Source of the DNA: Catenuloplanes indicus
GTDB taxonomy: Bacteria > Actinomycetota > Actinomycetes > Mycobacteriales > Micromonosporaceae
Reading direction: 5' to 3'
Assembly: GCF_030813715.1 (NCBI RefSeq)
Contig: NZ_JAUSUZ010000001.1
Span: forward strand, 5,952,001-6,016,000
Length of the DNA: 64,000 nucleotides
Each line of letters begins with the position of its first letter. Position 1 is the first letter of the stretch. Below the pieces are notes generated by a model that was not told the origin of the DNA, made no database searches, and saw only the letters and a program-made list of their open reading frames with translations. Below are positions 16,795 through 25,414 of the stretch, in pieces. The position numbers were made by a program, and so were the translations under genes.

Positions 16795-18420
16795 ATGAAT
16801 GAGCGGTGGTATTCCAAGGCCGTCGTCTACTGCCTCGACATCGACACCTTCCAGGACTCGAACGGCGACGGCGTCGGCGACATCCGGGGACTGATCGGCC
16901 GGCTGGACTATCTGGCCCGGCTCGGCATCACCTGTCTCTGGCTGCACCCGATCCACCCGTCCCCGAACCGCGACGACGGGTACGACGCCACCGACTTCTA
17001 CAACGTCGACCCGCGTTTCGGCACGCTCGGCGACTTCGCGGAACTGCTGCACGAGGCCCGTAACCGGGGCATCCGCGTGATCATCGACCTGGTGGTCAAC
17101 CACGTGTCGAACGAGCACCCGTGGTTCCGGTCCGCGCGGTCGTCGCCGGACTCGCCGTACCGGGACTGGTTCGTCTGGTCGGACACCGAGCCCGCGGACC
17201 GCGGTCAGGGCATGGTGTTCCCGGGCGAGCAGAAGGAGACGTGGACGTACGACCGGACCGCGAAGGCCTGGTTCTACCACCGTTTCTACGACTTCCAGCC
17301 GGACCTGAACATCACCAACCCGGCGGTCCGCGAGGAGATCAAGAAGATCTGCGCGTTCTGGCTCCAGCTGGGCGTCTCCGGTTTCCGGATGGACGCGGTG
17401 CCGTTCATCATCGAGCGCACCGAACCCGGCAACCCGAACTCGCCGAAGGACTTCGACTTCCTCACCGAACTCCGCTCGCACGTCCAGTGGCGCAAGGGCG
17501 ACGCGATGCTGCTGGCCGAGGCGAACGTCGAACCGGCCGAGCTGACCAACTACTTCGGCGGCCGGCTGCACATGCTCTTCGACTTCATGCTCAACGCGCG
17601 GCTGATGCTGGCGCTCGCCCGGGAGGACCCGGAGGGCATCATCGACGCGCTGCGGGACACGCCGGCGCTGCCGGACGGCGGGCAGTGGGCCACGTTCCTG
17701 CGCAACCACGACGAGGTCGACCTGTCCCGGCTCACCGCGGACCAGCGCGAGGACGTCTTCGCCGCGTTCGGGCCCGCACCGGACATGCGGCTCTACGACC
17801 GGGGCATCCGGCGCCGGCTCGCGCCGATGCTGGGCAACGACCGGCGCAAGATCGAGCTGGCCTACGCGCTGCAGTTCAGCCTGCGCGGCACGCCGGTGCT
17901 GCGCTACGGCGAGGAGATCGGCATGGGTGAGGACCTCAGCCTCCCCGGGCGGATGGCGATCCGTACCCCCATGCAGTGGTCCTTCCAGCCGCACGGCGGC
18001 TTCACCACGTCGGACCAGCCGCTGCGCCCGCCGGTCAGCGGCGGCGAGTACGGCTGGGAGACGCTGAACGTCACCGCGCAGCGCGGCGACCGCAACTCGC
18101 TGCTGTCCTGGTTCGAACGGATGATCCGCACGCTGCGCGAGGCGCCGGAGGTCGGCGGCGGCTCCTGCCAGCACGTGGACGTGCCGGTGCCGCGCGGCGT
18201 GCTGGCGCACCGCGCGGTCGACACCACCGGGTCCATGCTGTTCCTGCACAACCTGCGCGGCGACGACTGCGAGGTGGACATGTCGTCGCTGGCCGGCGAG
18301 TCCGATCACCCGGTCGAGGTGCTCTCCGACGACGGCTACGACCCGATCAGCGAGGACATGTCCGCGGTGTCGCTGAACGGATACGGCTACCGCTGGATCA
18401 GGCTGCGGCGGGGCTGGTGA
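16795..18420 (+). CDS. GH13 alpha-glucosidase/trehalose synthase-like enzyme
   Basis: A 541-residue GH13 TIM-barrel enzyme. Family regions are seen in order: DLVVNH, GFRMDAVPF with the nucleophile Asp, LLAEANV with the acid/base Glu, and FLRNHDE with the third carboxylate. The N-terminus MNERWYSKAVVYCLDIDTF is like trehalose synthase (TreS) relatives of actinomycetes. Retaining action on alpha-1,4 or alpha-1,1 glucosides is sure; whether it isomerises maltose to trehalose is not. The start at 16795 fits the family; an upstream ATG at 16750 lies in the regulatory region. Confidence 0.85.
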   Translation: MNERWYSKAVVYCLDIDTFQDSNGDGVGDIRGLIGRLDYLARLGITCLWLHPIHPSPNRDDGYDATDFYNVDPRFGTLGDFAELLHEARNRGIRVIIDLVVNHVSNEHPWFRSARSSPDSPYRDWFVWSDTEPADRGQGMVFPGEQKETWTYDRTAKAWFYHRFYDFQPDLNITNPAVREEIKKICAFWLQLGVSGFRMDAVPFIIERTEPGNPNSPKDFDFLTELRSHVQWRKGDAMLLAEANVEPAELTNYFGGRLHMLFDFMLNARLMLALAREDPEGIIDALRDTPALPDGGQWATFLRNHDEVDLSRLTADQREDVFAAFGPAPDMRLYDRGIRRRLAPMLGNDRRKIELAYALQFSLRGTPVLRYGEEIGMGEDLSLPGRMAIRTPMQWSFQPHGGFTTSDQPLRPPVSGGEYGWETLNVTAQRGDRNSLLSWFERMIRTLREAPEVGGGSCQHVDVPVPRGVLAHRAVDTTGSMLFLHNLRGDDCEVDMSSLAGESDHPVEVLSDDGYDPISEDMSAVSLNGYGYRWIRLRRGW

Positions 18421-18805
18421 CCCGCGTGCGGTGCAGCCAGAACAGCCCGACCAGGGGCAGCACCAGCGGGACGTAGCCGTAGCCCTGACCAAAGCCGGAC
18501 CACACCGTCGCGTCCGGGAACGCCGCCGGGTCGAACACGCTGAGCAGGCCGACCACGATCACGCCGGCCAGCTCGATCACGATCGCCGCCAGCGCGACCC
18601 GGCGCGCGTTCCGGGCCAGCGCGATCGCCGCCACCAGGTAGATCACGGCGGCGACCGCGGACAGCCCGTAGGCCAGCGGTGCCTCGCCGAACTTCGTTGC
18701 GGTCTGCACCCCCGCCCGGGCGCCCGCGGCCAGCGCGAAGATGCAGTAGATGACCAGGATCACCCGGCCGGGCCCGCGCCCGGTCGGGCGTTCTGCGTTC
18801 GCCAT
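18398..18805 (-). CDS. Small integral membrane protein
   Basis: A 135-residue protein with four hydrophobic helices (VILVIYCIFALAAGARAG, LSAVAAVIYLVAAIAL, VALAAIVIELAGVIVVGLL, YVPLVLPLVGLFWLH), typical of uncharacterised actinobacterial integral membrane proteins. Its 3' end overlaps the converging GH13 gene by 23 nt. The start ATG at 18805 is 7 nt from the end of the next leftward gene, so both are probably one transcript. Confidence 0.8.
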   Translation of the reverse strand: MANAERPTGRGPGRVILVIYCIFALAAGARAGVQTATKFGEAPLAYGLSAVAAVIYLVAAIALARNARRVALAAIVIELAGVIVVGLLSVFDPAAFPDATVWSGFGQGYGYVPLVLPLVGLFWLHRTRVTSPAAA

Positions 18806-18812
18806 CGACGTC

Positions 18813-19166
18813 CTATCCCCAGATCTGTTCCAGCCGGAGCACCAGCACCGGGATCACCAGACAACCCACCGCGATGGTGACCGAGCCCCACTTCGTCGGC
18901 TCCATCCGCCCCAGCACGAACGCGACCGCCGGCCAGCAGACCATGGTCACCAGGTAGCCGGCGAACGTCTCCGGCTCGGCCGGCCGCTCGCCGCCGAGCA
19001 GCGCCACCAGCGCGATCACGCCCATCGCCAGCACACCGATCTGCAGCACGACCAGCCCGGCGAACTGCACCCGGTCGGGCGCGCGGCCGCGGAAGCCGGC
19101 GAAACCGGCCCAGGCGGCGACGAGCAGCGAGGCGATAATGATCGCGAGGTTGAGTGCGCCGATCAC
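18813..19166 (-). CDS. Small integral membrane protein
   Basis: A 117-residue protein with about four hydrophobic helices (NLAIIIASLLVAAWAGFAGF, FAGLVVLQIGVLAMGVIALVALL, YLVTMVCWPAVAFVLG, VTIAVGCLVIPVLVLRL). GTG at 19166 has GGAG at 10 nt; the longer open frame lacks a ribosome site. Together with the neighbour at 18398 it forms a two-gene membrane unit of unknown role. Confidence 0.75.
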   Translation of the reverse strand: MIGALNLAIIIASLLVAAWAGFAGFRGRAPDRVQFAGLVVLQIGVLAMGVIALVALLGGERPAEPETFAGYLVTMVCWPAVAFVLGRMEPTKWGSVTIAVGCLVIPVLVLRLEQIWG

Positions 19167-19221
19167 CGGGCGTCTCCATGGTGCACGGGGCCACTCTACG
19201 CGCGGGTTCGGAAGGGGCGGC

Positions 19222-19566
19222 ATGAGCGTTTTCCCGATCGGCACCGTCGCCGCGGTCTGCCACGCGGCCAACCGCGCGCTGCAGACCGCCATCGGTGACC
19301 CGCGGCCGTCGGCCGACATCCCCGAGCCGTGGGAGCGGGCGGCCACCGAGGCCAGCATCCGTGCGGTGCTGGCCGGTGCCACGCCGGAGGAACTGCACGA
19401 CGCGTGGTGCGCTCTCAAGGTCGACGACGGCTGGCGGTACGGCCCACGGCGCGATCCGGTCACGCGGACCCACCCCTGCCTCGTGCCGTACGACGACCTC
19501 CCGGAGGCCGAACGGCGCAAGGACGCGCTGTTCCATGCCATTGTCCGGGTGCTCGCCGGGCCGTGA
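19222..19566 (+). CDS. RyR-domain protein
   Basis: A 114-residue protein whose second half (about 60-110) is the RyR motif also found in ryanodine receptors and many bacterial and phage proteins: HDAWCALKVDDGWRYGPRRD, then THPCLVPYDDLP and KDALFHAIVRVL. In bacteria the domain is thought to sense nucleotides or NAD-related ligands, but the role is open. The ATG at 19222 has GAAGGGG upstream. It precedes a membrane/coiled-coil gene by 64 nt. Confidence 0.85.
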   Translation: MSVFPIGTVAAVCHAANRALQTAIGDPRPSADIPEPWERAATEASIRAVLAGATPEELHDAWCALKVDDGWRYGPRRDPVTRTHPCLVPYDDLPEAERRKDALFHAIVRVLAGP

Positions 19567-19630
19567 CCGGCACGTGATTTCCGGCCCGGAAGATATGTGG
19601 GACGTCCGGGATCGGGGAGGGTCGAAGGCC

Positions 19631-20395
19631 GTGGGGTTTGACTGGGCCGAGCGCTATGACCTGTCGGTGGCCATGTGGGGGCTGCTGATCGCCGGCGGCT
19701 CGGTGATCGTCGCGCTGATCTTCCTCGCGGTGGTCAGCGTGACCACTCGCGAGCAGGTCAAGGGCCCCGACCCGAAGCTGCTCCGCGCCGAGGCCGACGA
19801 GCTGGCCGCACACGCCGCCGCGGCGTACGCCAAGGCCGGCCGGGCCGCGGCCGCTGCCGAGCAGGCGCGGGAGGCGGCCGCCGCGGCCGAGCAGGCGCGG
19901 GACGAGGCCTGGGCCGCGCAGGAGGTGGCGGACGCCGCCTACGCCGCGGCCCGCAAGGACGTGGAGGACGCGGCCGCCGAGATCGCCGCCGCGGCCGCGC
20001 TGCAGTCGCTCGACACCGACGACCCCGATGCCGATCCGGACTCCGACTCCGACTCCGACGACCGGGACCGGACCGTGTCGCGGGCCGCGCTGGGGGCGTA
20101 CAAGCGCGGTGAGATCTCCGTCGAGGAACTGCGTGACGTCTTCCGGGTGACCACCACCGACCAGTCACCGCTGCAGAGCGAGCGCGAACGGGTGGCCTAC
20201 CGCTACCAGACCGAGCAGCGCGCCGCCCACCGCATGTACGACCGCGCGGCCGCCGCGTCCCGCGCCGCCGACGAAGCCGCCCGAATAGCCGAGATAGCCG
20301 CGATCGCGCTGGCCGAGGAGGCCGCCGAGGCTGCGGCCGAGGCACACGAGGCGATGCTGCTGGCCCGTGAGCACGCCGGCAAGCGTCGCCGCTGA
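19631..20395 (+). CDS. Membrane-anchored Ala-rich coiled-coil protein
   Basis: A 254-residue protein: one N-terminal membrane helix (MWGLLIAGGSVIVALIFLAVVSV), then an Ala/Glu-rich coiled coil (about 55-135), an acidic spacer with alternating Asp-Ser (DSDSDSDD), a short helical domain (ALGAYKRGEISVEELRDVF) and a second Ala-rich coiled coil to the end. The GTG at 19631 has GGGAGG 11 nt upstream; upstream in-frame ATG at 19595 is possible. Family not recognised; the make-up fits a scaffold or mechanical protein at the membrane. Confidence 0.7.
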   Translation: MGFDWAERYDLSVAMWGLLIAGGSVIVALIFLAVVSVTTREQVKGPDPKLLRAEADELAAHAAAAYAKAGRAAAAAEQAREAAAAAEQARDEAWAAQEVADAAYAAARKDVEDAAAEIAAAAALQSLDTDDPDADPDSDSDSDDRDRTVSRAALGAYKRGEISVEELRDVFRVTTTDQSPLQSERERVAYRYQTEQRAAHRMYDRAAAASRAADEAARIAEIAAIALAEEAAEAAAEAHEAMLLAREHAGKRRR

Positions 20396-20445
20396 GCAAC
20401 CGTCTGCTCCACATCGCACCGTGAACCCGCGCGGGTAACGGATTC

Positions 20446-20466
20446 GTATACCCCTAGGGTGGGGTG
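20446..20466. promoter_or_regulatory. Palindrome-like C4/G4 site upstream of the MocA-type gene
   Basis: A GTATACCCC half faces a GTGGGG half across a short TAGG core, 33 nt before the oxidoreductase start. Its look recalls CsoR/RcnR-type metal operators, but also fits a plain promoter -10 (TATACC). No CsoR gene is nearby, so I hold this weakly. Confidence 0.25.
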
Positions 20467-20498
20467 TCGACTGACCGGCACGGCGATGAGGAGCGACG

Positions 20499-21392
20499 AT
20501 GAGATTCGGACTGCTCGGCACGGGCTACTGGGCCACGGAGACACAGGGCACGGCATTGGCCGCCCACCCGGAGGCCGACCTCGTCGGCGTCTGGGGCCGC
20601 GACACCGCCCGTACCCGGGCCGCCGCCGACCGGTTCGGCATCACCGCCTACGACGACGTCGACGCGCTCATCGCCGACGTGGACGCGGTCTCCATCGCAC
20701 TCCCACCGGACATCCAGGCCGACCTGGCCACCCGCGCCGCCACCGTCGGCCGCCACCTGTTGCTGGACAAGCCGCTCTCCCTCTCCCTCGCCGCCGCCGA
20801 CCGCCTGGTCGCCGCGGTCGAGAAACACGACGTCGCCTCCGTCGTCTTCTTCACCAGCCGCTTCCAGCCCCCCGTCGAGGAATTCATCCGCGAGGCGGTC
20901 AGCACCGGCGGCTGGACCGGCGCCCGCGCCGACCGCTTCGCCTCCATCTACGGTTCCGGCAGCCCCTACGCCGACTCGTCCTGGCGCAAGGAGGCCGGCG
21001 GGCTCTGGGACGTCGGCCCGCACGCGCTGGCGGTGCTGCTCGCGGTGCTCGGCATGCCGACCTCGGTGACCGCGCTCCCCGGCGTCAACAACACCACGCA
21101 CGTGCTGGTCAAGCACATGCTCGGCGCCGTCAGCTCCCTCACGCTGACGCTCGAGGCACCGGAGGCGCTGAAGGGCAACGACACGGTCTTCCACGGTACG
21201 GCCGGCGCCGTCGAGGTCCCGGCTCACTCCTCCACCTCCGTCGAGGCCTTCGGCTCCGCCATCAGCCAACTCCTCCAGGCCGCCCAGCACCGCGCCCCAC
21301 ACCCGTGCGGCGTCCACTTCGGCCGCTTGATCGTCGCGGTCCTGGAAGCCGCCGAGACTTCCATCAAGGAATCCCGCACGGTCACCCTGTAA
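20499..21392 (+). CDS. Gfo/Idh/MocA-family oxidoreductase
   Basis: A 297-residue NAD(P)-dependent dehydrogenase: Rossmann start RFGLLGTGYWA, the EKP-type motif as LLLDKPLSLSLAAA, and the C-terminal substrate domain with GGLWDVGPHALAVLLAVLG carrying the usual active-site His. Substrates in the family are mostly sugars and inositols. The protein is somewhat shorter than the typical 330-400 residues. ATG at 20499 has GAGGAG upstream. It is a single gene. Confidence 0.85.
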   Translation: MRFGLLGTGYWATETQGTALAAHPEADLVGVWGRDTARTRAAADRFGITAYDDVDALIADVDAVSIALPPDIQADLATRAATVGRHLLLDKPLSLSLAAADRLVAAVEKHDVASVVFFTSRFQPPVEEFIREAVSTGGWTGARADRFASIYGSGSPYADSSWRKEAGGLWDVGPHALAVLLAVLGMPTSVTALPGVNNTTHVLVKHMLGAVSSLTLTLEAPEALKGNDTVFHGTAGAVEVPAHSSTSVEAFGSAISQLLQAAQHRAPHPCGVHFGRLIVAVLEAAETSIKESRTVTL

Positions 21393-21428
21393 CCCCGGCT
21401 CCGGTTGGCTTCGGCCGGCCTTACTGCC

Positions 21429-21466
21429 CACTTCGCTGGCTCCGCGTCACTTCGCTGGCTCCGCGT
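21429..21466. repeat. 19-bp perfect tandem repeat
   Basis: Two exact copies (21429-21447 and 21448-21466) of a 19-nt unit in the gap after the oxidoreductase gene, right beside the IS relic. They may be a duplicated edge of an insertion. Confidence 0.85.
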
Positions 21467-21578
21467 CAGGGTCTGCTGCACCGATAGGTGACATCTGAGA
21501 TGGCTTGCCATGACGGTGAGCTGGGAGGATGTTGCTGTGCCCAAGCCCTACCCCCGTGAGTTCCCTGGCAGGTCTTGA
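21467..21578 (+). pseudogene. IS3-family transposase OrfA remnant
   Basis: GTG at 21537 with GGGAGG upstream opens a 13-codon frame reading VPKPYPREF and then PGRS-stop. VPKPYPREF is the standard start of many actinobacterial IS3-type OrfA proteins, which continue with RDDVV; here the match stops after nine codons. About 70 nt upstream also look like the left flank of such an element. The other part of the element is not seen. The remaining gap to 21852 (about 270 nt) has no supportable gene. Confidence 0.6.
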
Positions 21579-21852
21579 GACGGCTGCCATGGGCCTTCGA
21601 CGGACGAGCGGCCGGGTGGCGCCTATGCGGTCGGGTGGTGTTTCGCCGCGAGTACGTGGCCGGCGAAACGGCCCGCTCCCGATACTTCTCTTACGCACCC
21701 GATGACCGCCTCATGTCGGCGCAGGCGTCCGGTCGGTCTGCTGGTGAGCGAAATCGGCACAGGTGAGGCCGTGGACGGACGTCGGGAGCTGATGCCGGTG
21801 CCGGCCGGTCTCGCCGACCCGGCGATCGTGAGTGGAGGAGGTGCTGGGGCGG

Positions 21853-23625
21853 TCAGAGTTCCTCCGCGCTCCACTCGAGCAGCAGTGAAGTGATGGAGGA
21901 AGCGGCCTGGGGCTTGCCGAAGTAGTAGCCCTGCACGTGGTCGCAGCCGATCGACTCGAGGTATTCGGCCTGCTGCAACGTCTCCACGCCCTCCGCGAGG
22001 GCCGACAGGCGCAGGTCGTGGGCGAGCTTGACCAGGGACGGCAGCAGCGACTTGGTCGACGACGGCTTCCAGTCGCGGACGAACTGCATGTCGATCTTCA
22101 ACTGGTTGACCGGCAGGTTCTGCAGGTAGCCGAGGTTCGAGTAGCCGGAGCCGAAGTCGTCGAGGGCCAGCCGGACGCCGAGGCCCGCGATGTCGTCGAG
22201 CGTGCGGCGGAGTTGCGGGTCGTCCGGGATGGAGGCGCTCTCGGTGATCTCCAGTTGGAGCAGTTCGGGGGCCAGGCCGACCTCCTGGAGGAGGTTGTCG
22301 ACGGTGCGGAGCAGGCCGGCGCCGTCGCGGAGTTGCGGTACGGCGACGTTGACGCTGACGTACGGTGGGCTGTCGGTCAGTTTGGCCCACTCGCGGGCCT
22401 GGCGGCAGGCCTTGTCGAGGAGGCGGCCGCCGAGGCGGACGATCTGGCCGGACTCCTCCGCGAGGTCGATGAAGCGGCCGGGGTTGAGCCGGCCGAGGCG
22501 TGGGTGGTGCCAGCGGACCAGGGCCTCGACGCCGATCACGGCGCGGTCCTCGAGGCGGACGAGCGGCTGGTACTCCAGGAAGAACTCGTCGCGGTCGATG
22601 CCGCCGGCCAGGTCGGCGGTGAGCGCGTGCTTGGCTATCTCGCGGTCGCTGCGGGCCTGGTCGAACAGCTGCCAGCGGTTCGTGCCCTCGGCCTTGGCCC
22701 ACTGCAGCGTCATGCCGGCGGCACGCATCACGTCGTTCGCGTCCATGCCGGCGATCGGGCGGTCGACCAGACCGATGCTGGCGGACATCGGCAGCAGATG
22801 GCGATCGGTGTGGACCGGGGTGGAGAGCGTGGCGATGATCTGGTCCGCGACGCCGGCCAGGTGTGGCGTGCCTGCCGGGTCCTCGATCAGCATGACGAAC
22901 TGGTCACCGGCGAACCGGGCCAGCGGGTGGCCGAGCGAGCGGGCCAGCGTGCGGAGCCGGTCGGCGGTGACGGTGAGCGCCTTGTCGCCGAGGACGTGGC
23001 CGAACCGGTCGGTGATCGCCTGCAGGCTGGTGATGCCGATGAAGCAGATCGCGACGTGGTGGGCGCCGCCGTTCTCGATCAGGTCGGCGAGCTGCTTCTC
23101 GAAGAAGATCCGGTTGGGCAGGCCGGTGAGTTGGTCGTGCACGGCCGCGTGCCGGAACGCCTCCTGTGACTCCCGGAGCGCGTGCTCGGTCTGCAGCTGG
23201 GCGAGCACGGTGGCCTGCCGGATGCTCTCCTGCTCGTCCAGCGTGCGCTCGCGCAGGCCGCGGGTGTAGCCGACGGAGAGCGCGCTGAGCAGGCGCATCA
23301 CCCGGCGGCCGGACGAGTCGAGCGAGGTGCCGGCCAGTGGTGGCAGGCGGTCGGCGAGCACGCTGATGGTGTGGCCGAGCGTCTCCGGCGACGCGAAGTG
23401 CGCCTCCACCAGCTCGACGCCGATCTGGGTGGCCGGGCTCGGGTCGAACGGCTGGCCGGTCAGCACGCGCAGCAGCCGGGTGGTGAAGCCGGCCAGCCGC
23501 AGCTCGATGTCGACGTGCGCCATCGGTACGTAACTGGCACCGGCGATCGCCCGGGCCCAGGCACGTGCCACCCGGGTGATGTGCGACCCGTCGGTGAAGC
23601 CCCGTGGTGCCGGTTCGACGATCAC
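21853..23625 (-). CDS. EAL-domain c-di-GMP phosphodiesterase with degenerate GGDEF
   Basis: A 590-residue protein. Residues 1-150 are an N-terminal sensory/helical part; 160-320 is a GGDEF fold whose signature is AGDQF (239-243), so cyclase activity is probably lost; 345-585 is an EAL domain with EAL at 367-369, LEITES, DDFGSGYSNL, the KID lysine and AEGVET, all intact, so c-di-GMP hydrolysis is likely. GTG at 23625 overlaps the stop of the upstream methyltransferase gene (GTGA), which decides the start against a longer frame to 23706. The degenerate GGDEF may bind GTP to control the EAL domain, as known in other members. Confidence 0.88.
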   Translation of the reverse strand: MIVEPAPRGFTDGSHITRVARAWARAIAGASYVPMAHVDIELRLAGFTTRLLRVLTGQPFDPSPATQIGVELVEAHFASPETLGHTISVLADRLPPLAGTSLDSSGRRVMRLLSALSVGYTRGLRERTLDEQESIRQATVLAQLQTEHALRESQEAFRHAAVHDQLTGLPNRIFFEKQLADLIENGGAHHVAICFIGITSLQAITDRFGHVLGDKALTVTADRLRTLARSLGHPLARFAGDQFVMLIEDPAGTPHLAGVADQIIATLSTPVHTDRHLLPMSASIGLVDRPIAGMDANDVMRAAGMTLQWAKAEGTNRWQLFDQARSDREIAKHALTADLAGGIDRDEFFLEYQPLVRLEDRAVIGVEALVRWHHPRLGRLNPGRFIDLAEESGQIVRLGGRLLDKACRQAREWAKLTDSPPYVSVNVAVPQLRDGAGLLRTVDNLLQEVGLAPELLQLEITESASIPDDPQLRRTLDDIAGLGVRLALDDFGSGYSNLGYLQNLPVNQLKIDMQFVRDWKPSSTKSLLPSLVKLAHDLRLSALAEGVETLQQAEYLESIGCDHVQGYYFGKPQAASSITSLLLEWSAEEL

Positions 23626-24431
23626 GGTTTGCGCCCCACCCCGGCGACCACCGCGGACTTCGCCGCCTTGATGCCGTCGATGTTGCTGGGCTGGTCGGGA
23701 CGCCATTGGGTGACCCAGACCAGGCCGGGGTCCACCAGCTCGAAGTCGCCGAAGAACGGCACGACCTCGGCCCGGGTGCGGGACGCGGCCGGTGTGGTGG
23801 TGCGGCTGTACAGGCTCTTCACCATCTCCTTGTCGTGCCGCCAGCCGTCGACCACGCCGTGCGAGATCGCCAGGTAGCTGCCGGACGGGAGCGCGCCGCG
23901 CAGCTGCGCCATGATGCCGGCCGGATCGTCCTCGTCGCGGACGAACTGAAGCAGCGCGATGACCAGCAGCGCGACCGGCTCGGTGAAGTCGATCAGCTCG
24001 CGGACCGTCTCGTGGTGCAGGATGTCGCCGGGTTTGCGCACGTCGCCCTGGATCGCGGCGATACCCTCCTGCCCGCGGATCAGCACGGAGCTGTGCGCCA
24101 CCGCAACCGGATCGAGATCGACGTAGACCACCCGGGCGTCCGGCGCGACCTCCCGGGCGACCTCGTGCACGTTGCCGAGCGTGGGAATGCCCGAGCCGAT
24201 GTCAAGGAACTGTCTGATCCCTGACTCGGCCAGCATGTGCACGGCGCGGCGGAGGAACGCGCGGTTCGCCTGGGCGATCAGTGGAATGTCCGGCGCGGTG
24301 GCGAGCAGTTGCTGAGCCATCGCTCGGTCCGCCGCAAAGTTGTGTGAACCACCCAGAAAGTAGTCGTACAGCCGCGCTGCACTCGGTCGCTCCACGTCGA
24401 TGCCCGGCGGGGCCCACTCCGGTCGGTCCAT
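23622..24431 (-). CDS. SAM-dependent methyltransferase, DUF574/Methyltransf_19 type
   Basis: A 269-residue member of an actinobacterial family: WAPPGIDVERPSAARLYDYFLGGSHNF at the N-terminus (each part is a family mark), a SAM-binding motif FLDIGSGIPT, VVYVDLDPVAVAHS, and LAISHGVVD. The family is very abundant in actinomycetes and mostly uncharacterised. It overlaps the EAL gene by 4 nt (GTGA), so the two are co-translated. Confidence 0.88.
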   Translation of the reverse strand: MDRPEWAPPGIDVERPSAARLYDYFLGGSHNFAADRAMAQQLLATAPDIPLIAQANRAFLRRAVHMLAESGIRQFLDIGSGIPTLGNVHEVAREVAPDARVVYVDLDPVAVAHSSVLIRGQEGIAAIQGDVRKPGDILHHETVRELIDFTEPVALLVIALLQFVRDEDDPAGIMAQLRGALPSGSYLAISHGVVDGWRHDKEMVKSLYSRTTTPAASRTRAEVVPFFGDFELVDPGLVWVTQWRPDQPSNIDGIKAAKSAVVAGVGRKP

Positions 24432-24598
24432 CCCAGCATTATTTCCCGAACCGATTGATCAGCTCCAACCAAAGATCAAGATCTTTTCCCGGGCACGGAA
24501 TCCGCACCGTTGTCCACGATCGATTGTGGAACTTCCACAGTTCGCCACGAGTGGGCGAAGGCCGGTTGCGCGGCCGAGGAGAGCGGCCGCGCGACACG

Positions 24599-25177
24599 CT
24601 ACCGGCCGATGACCGCACCCGCGAAGTCCGCCACCGTGTCCGCCAGGGCGATGAACGGACCGCCGTCCCGGGTGTACGGGTCCGCGGCGTGCAGCAGCAG
24701 CTCGTTGATGCCGCCGACCAGCGCGATCGCCAGCGCCGGGTCGAGCGGGGGCAGCGCCGGGTCGGACTCCACCAGCTCCACGAAGAGCGCGGCGAAGCGG
24801 TGCTGCGTCTCGCTGCGCATGCGGAACGCGCGCGGCCCCGCGGCCTGCACCTCGACCAGCACCGTGCGGCTGGCCGGACCGGCCGCGTCCAGCGCCGAGA
24901 GGTACGCGGTTACCAGCGCGTGTACCCGCTCGCGCCACCCGCCGCCGGTCTGCTGCCCGGCCTCGCGCAGGATGCGCTCCAGCCGTTCCGCGCTCGCCCG
25001 GTAGGTGGCCAGCAGGCACGCCTCCTTGTCCGGGAAATGCTCGTAGAACGTGCGTTTGGAGACGCGCGCCGCCGCGACGATGTCCGCGATCGTGGTGGCC
25101 GCGTAGCCGCGCTCCGCGACCGCCGCCGTGAAGCCCTGCATCACCCGGATCCGGGCGTCGTCGGCCGCCGTCGTCAT
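24599..25177 (-). CDS. TetR-family regulator
   Basis: A 192-residue TetR protein: HTH in the first 60 residues (RIRVMQGFTAAVAERGYAAT, TIADIVAAARVSKRTFYEHF) and a helical ligand domain. ATG at 25177 has GGAGAGGAAG upstream; the longer frame to 25303 crosses the promoter region. It is divergent from the alpha/beta hydrolase gene, which is its probable target. Confidence 0.88.
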   Translation of the reverse strand: MTTAADDARIRVMQGFTAAVAERGYAATTIADIVAAARVSKRTFYEHFPDKEACLLATYRASAERLERILREAGQQTGGGWRERVHALVTAYLSALDAAGPASRTVLVEVQAAGPRAFRMRSETQHRFAALFVELVESDPALPPLDPALAIALVGGINELLLHAADPYTRDGGPFIALADTVADFAGAVIGR

Positions 25178-25264
25178 GCTCTTCCTCTCCTCGGTGCCCG
25201 AAGCTACCGTCAAGGGATCCGCCGGTCGTGGCGCGGCGGATCGACGGCCGCTCGAACGGGGACA

Positions 25265-25282
25265 CCATTCACTGTGGAATGG
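25265..25282. promoter_or_regulatory. Candidate TetR operator
   Basis: Perfect inverted repeat CCATTC-N6-GAATGG (18 bp) in the 238-nt space between the TetR gene and the divergent hydrolase gene. Position and symmetry fit an autoregulatory operator; no second copy is seen. Confidence 0.45.
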
Positions 25283-25414
25283 CGGGATTCCCATGTTGTG
25301 CAACGCGATCAGGCCGGGTTCGCCGGACCTCGCGTGTGTCCCCGTGCAGCCATCCTATGTGGACGCTCTGCGGCTCGTGCAGGTGTCCGACCTGCATCGA
25401 GAGGGGTCACCGCG

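Noticed and set aside
16744-18492. 582-codon frame antisense to the GH13 gene
   Set aside because: The GH13 catalytic motifs on the plus strand settle the coding strand.
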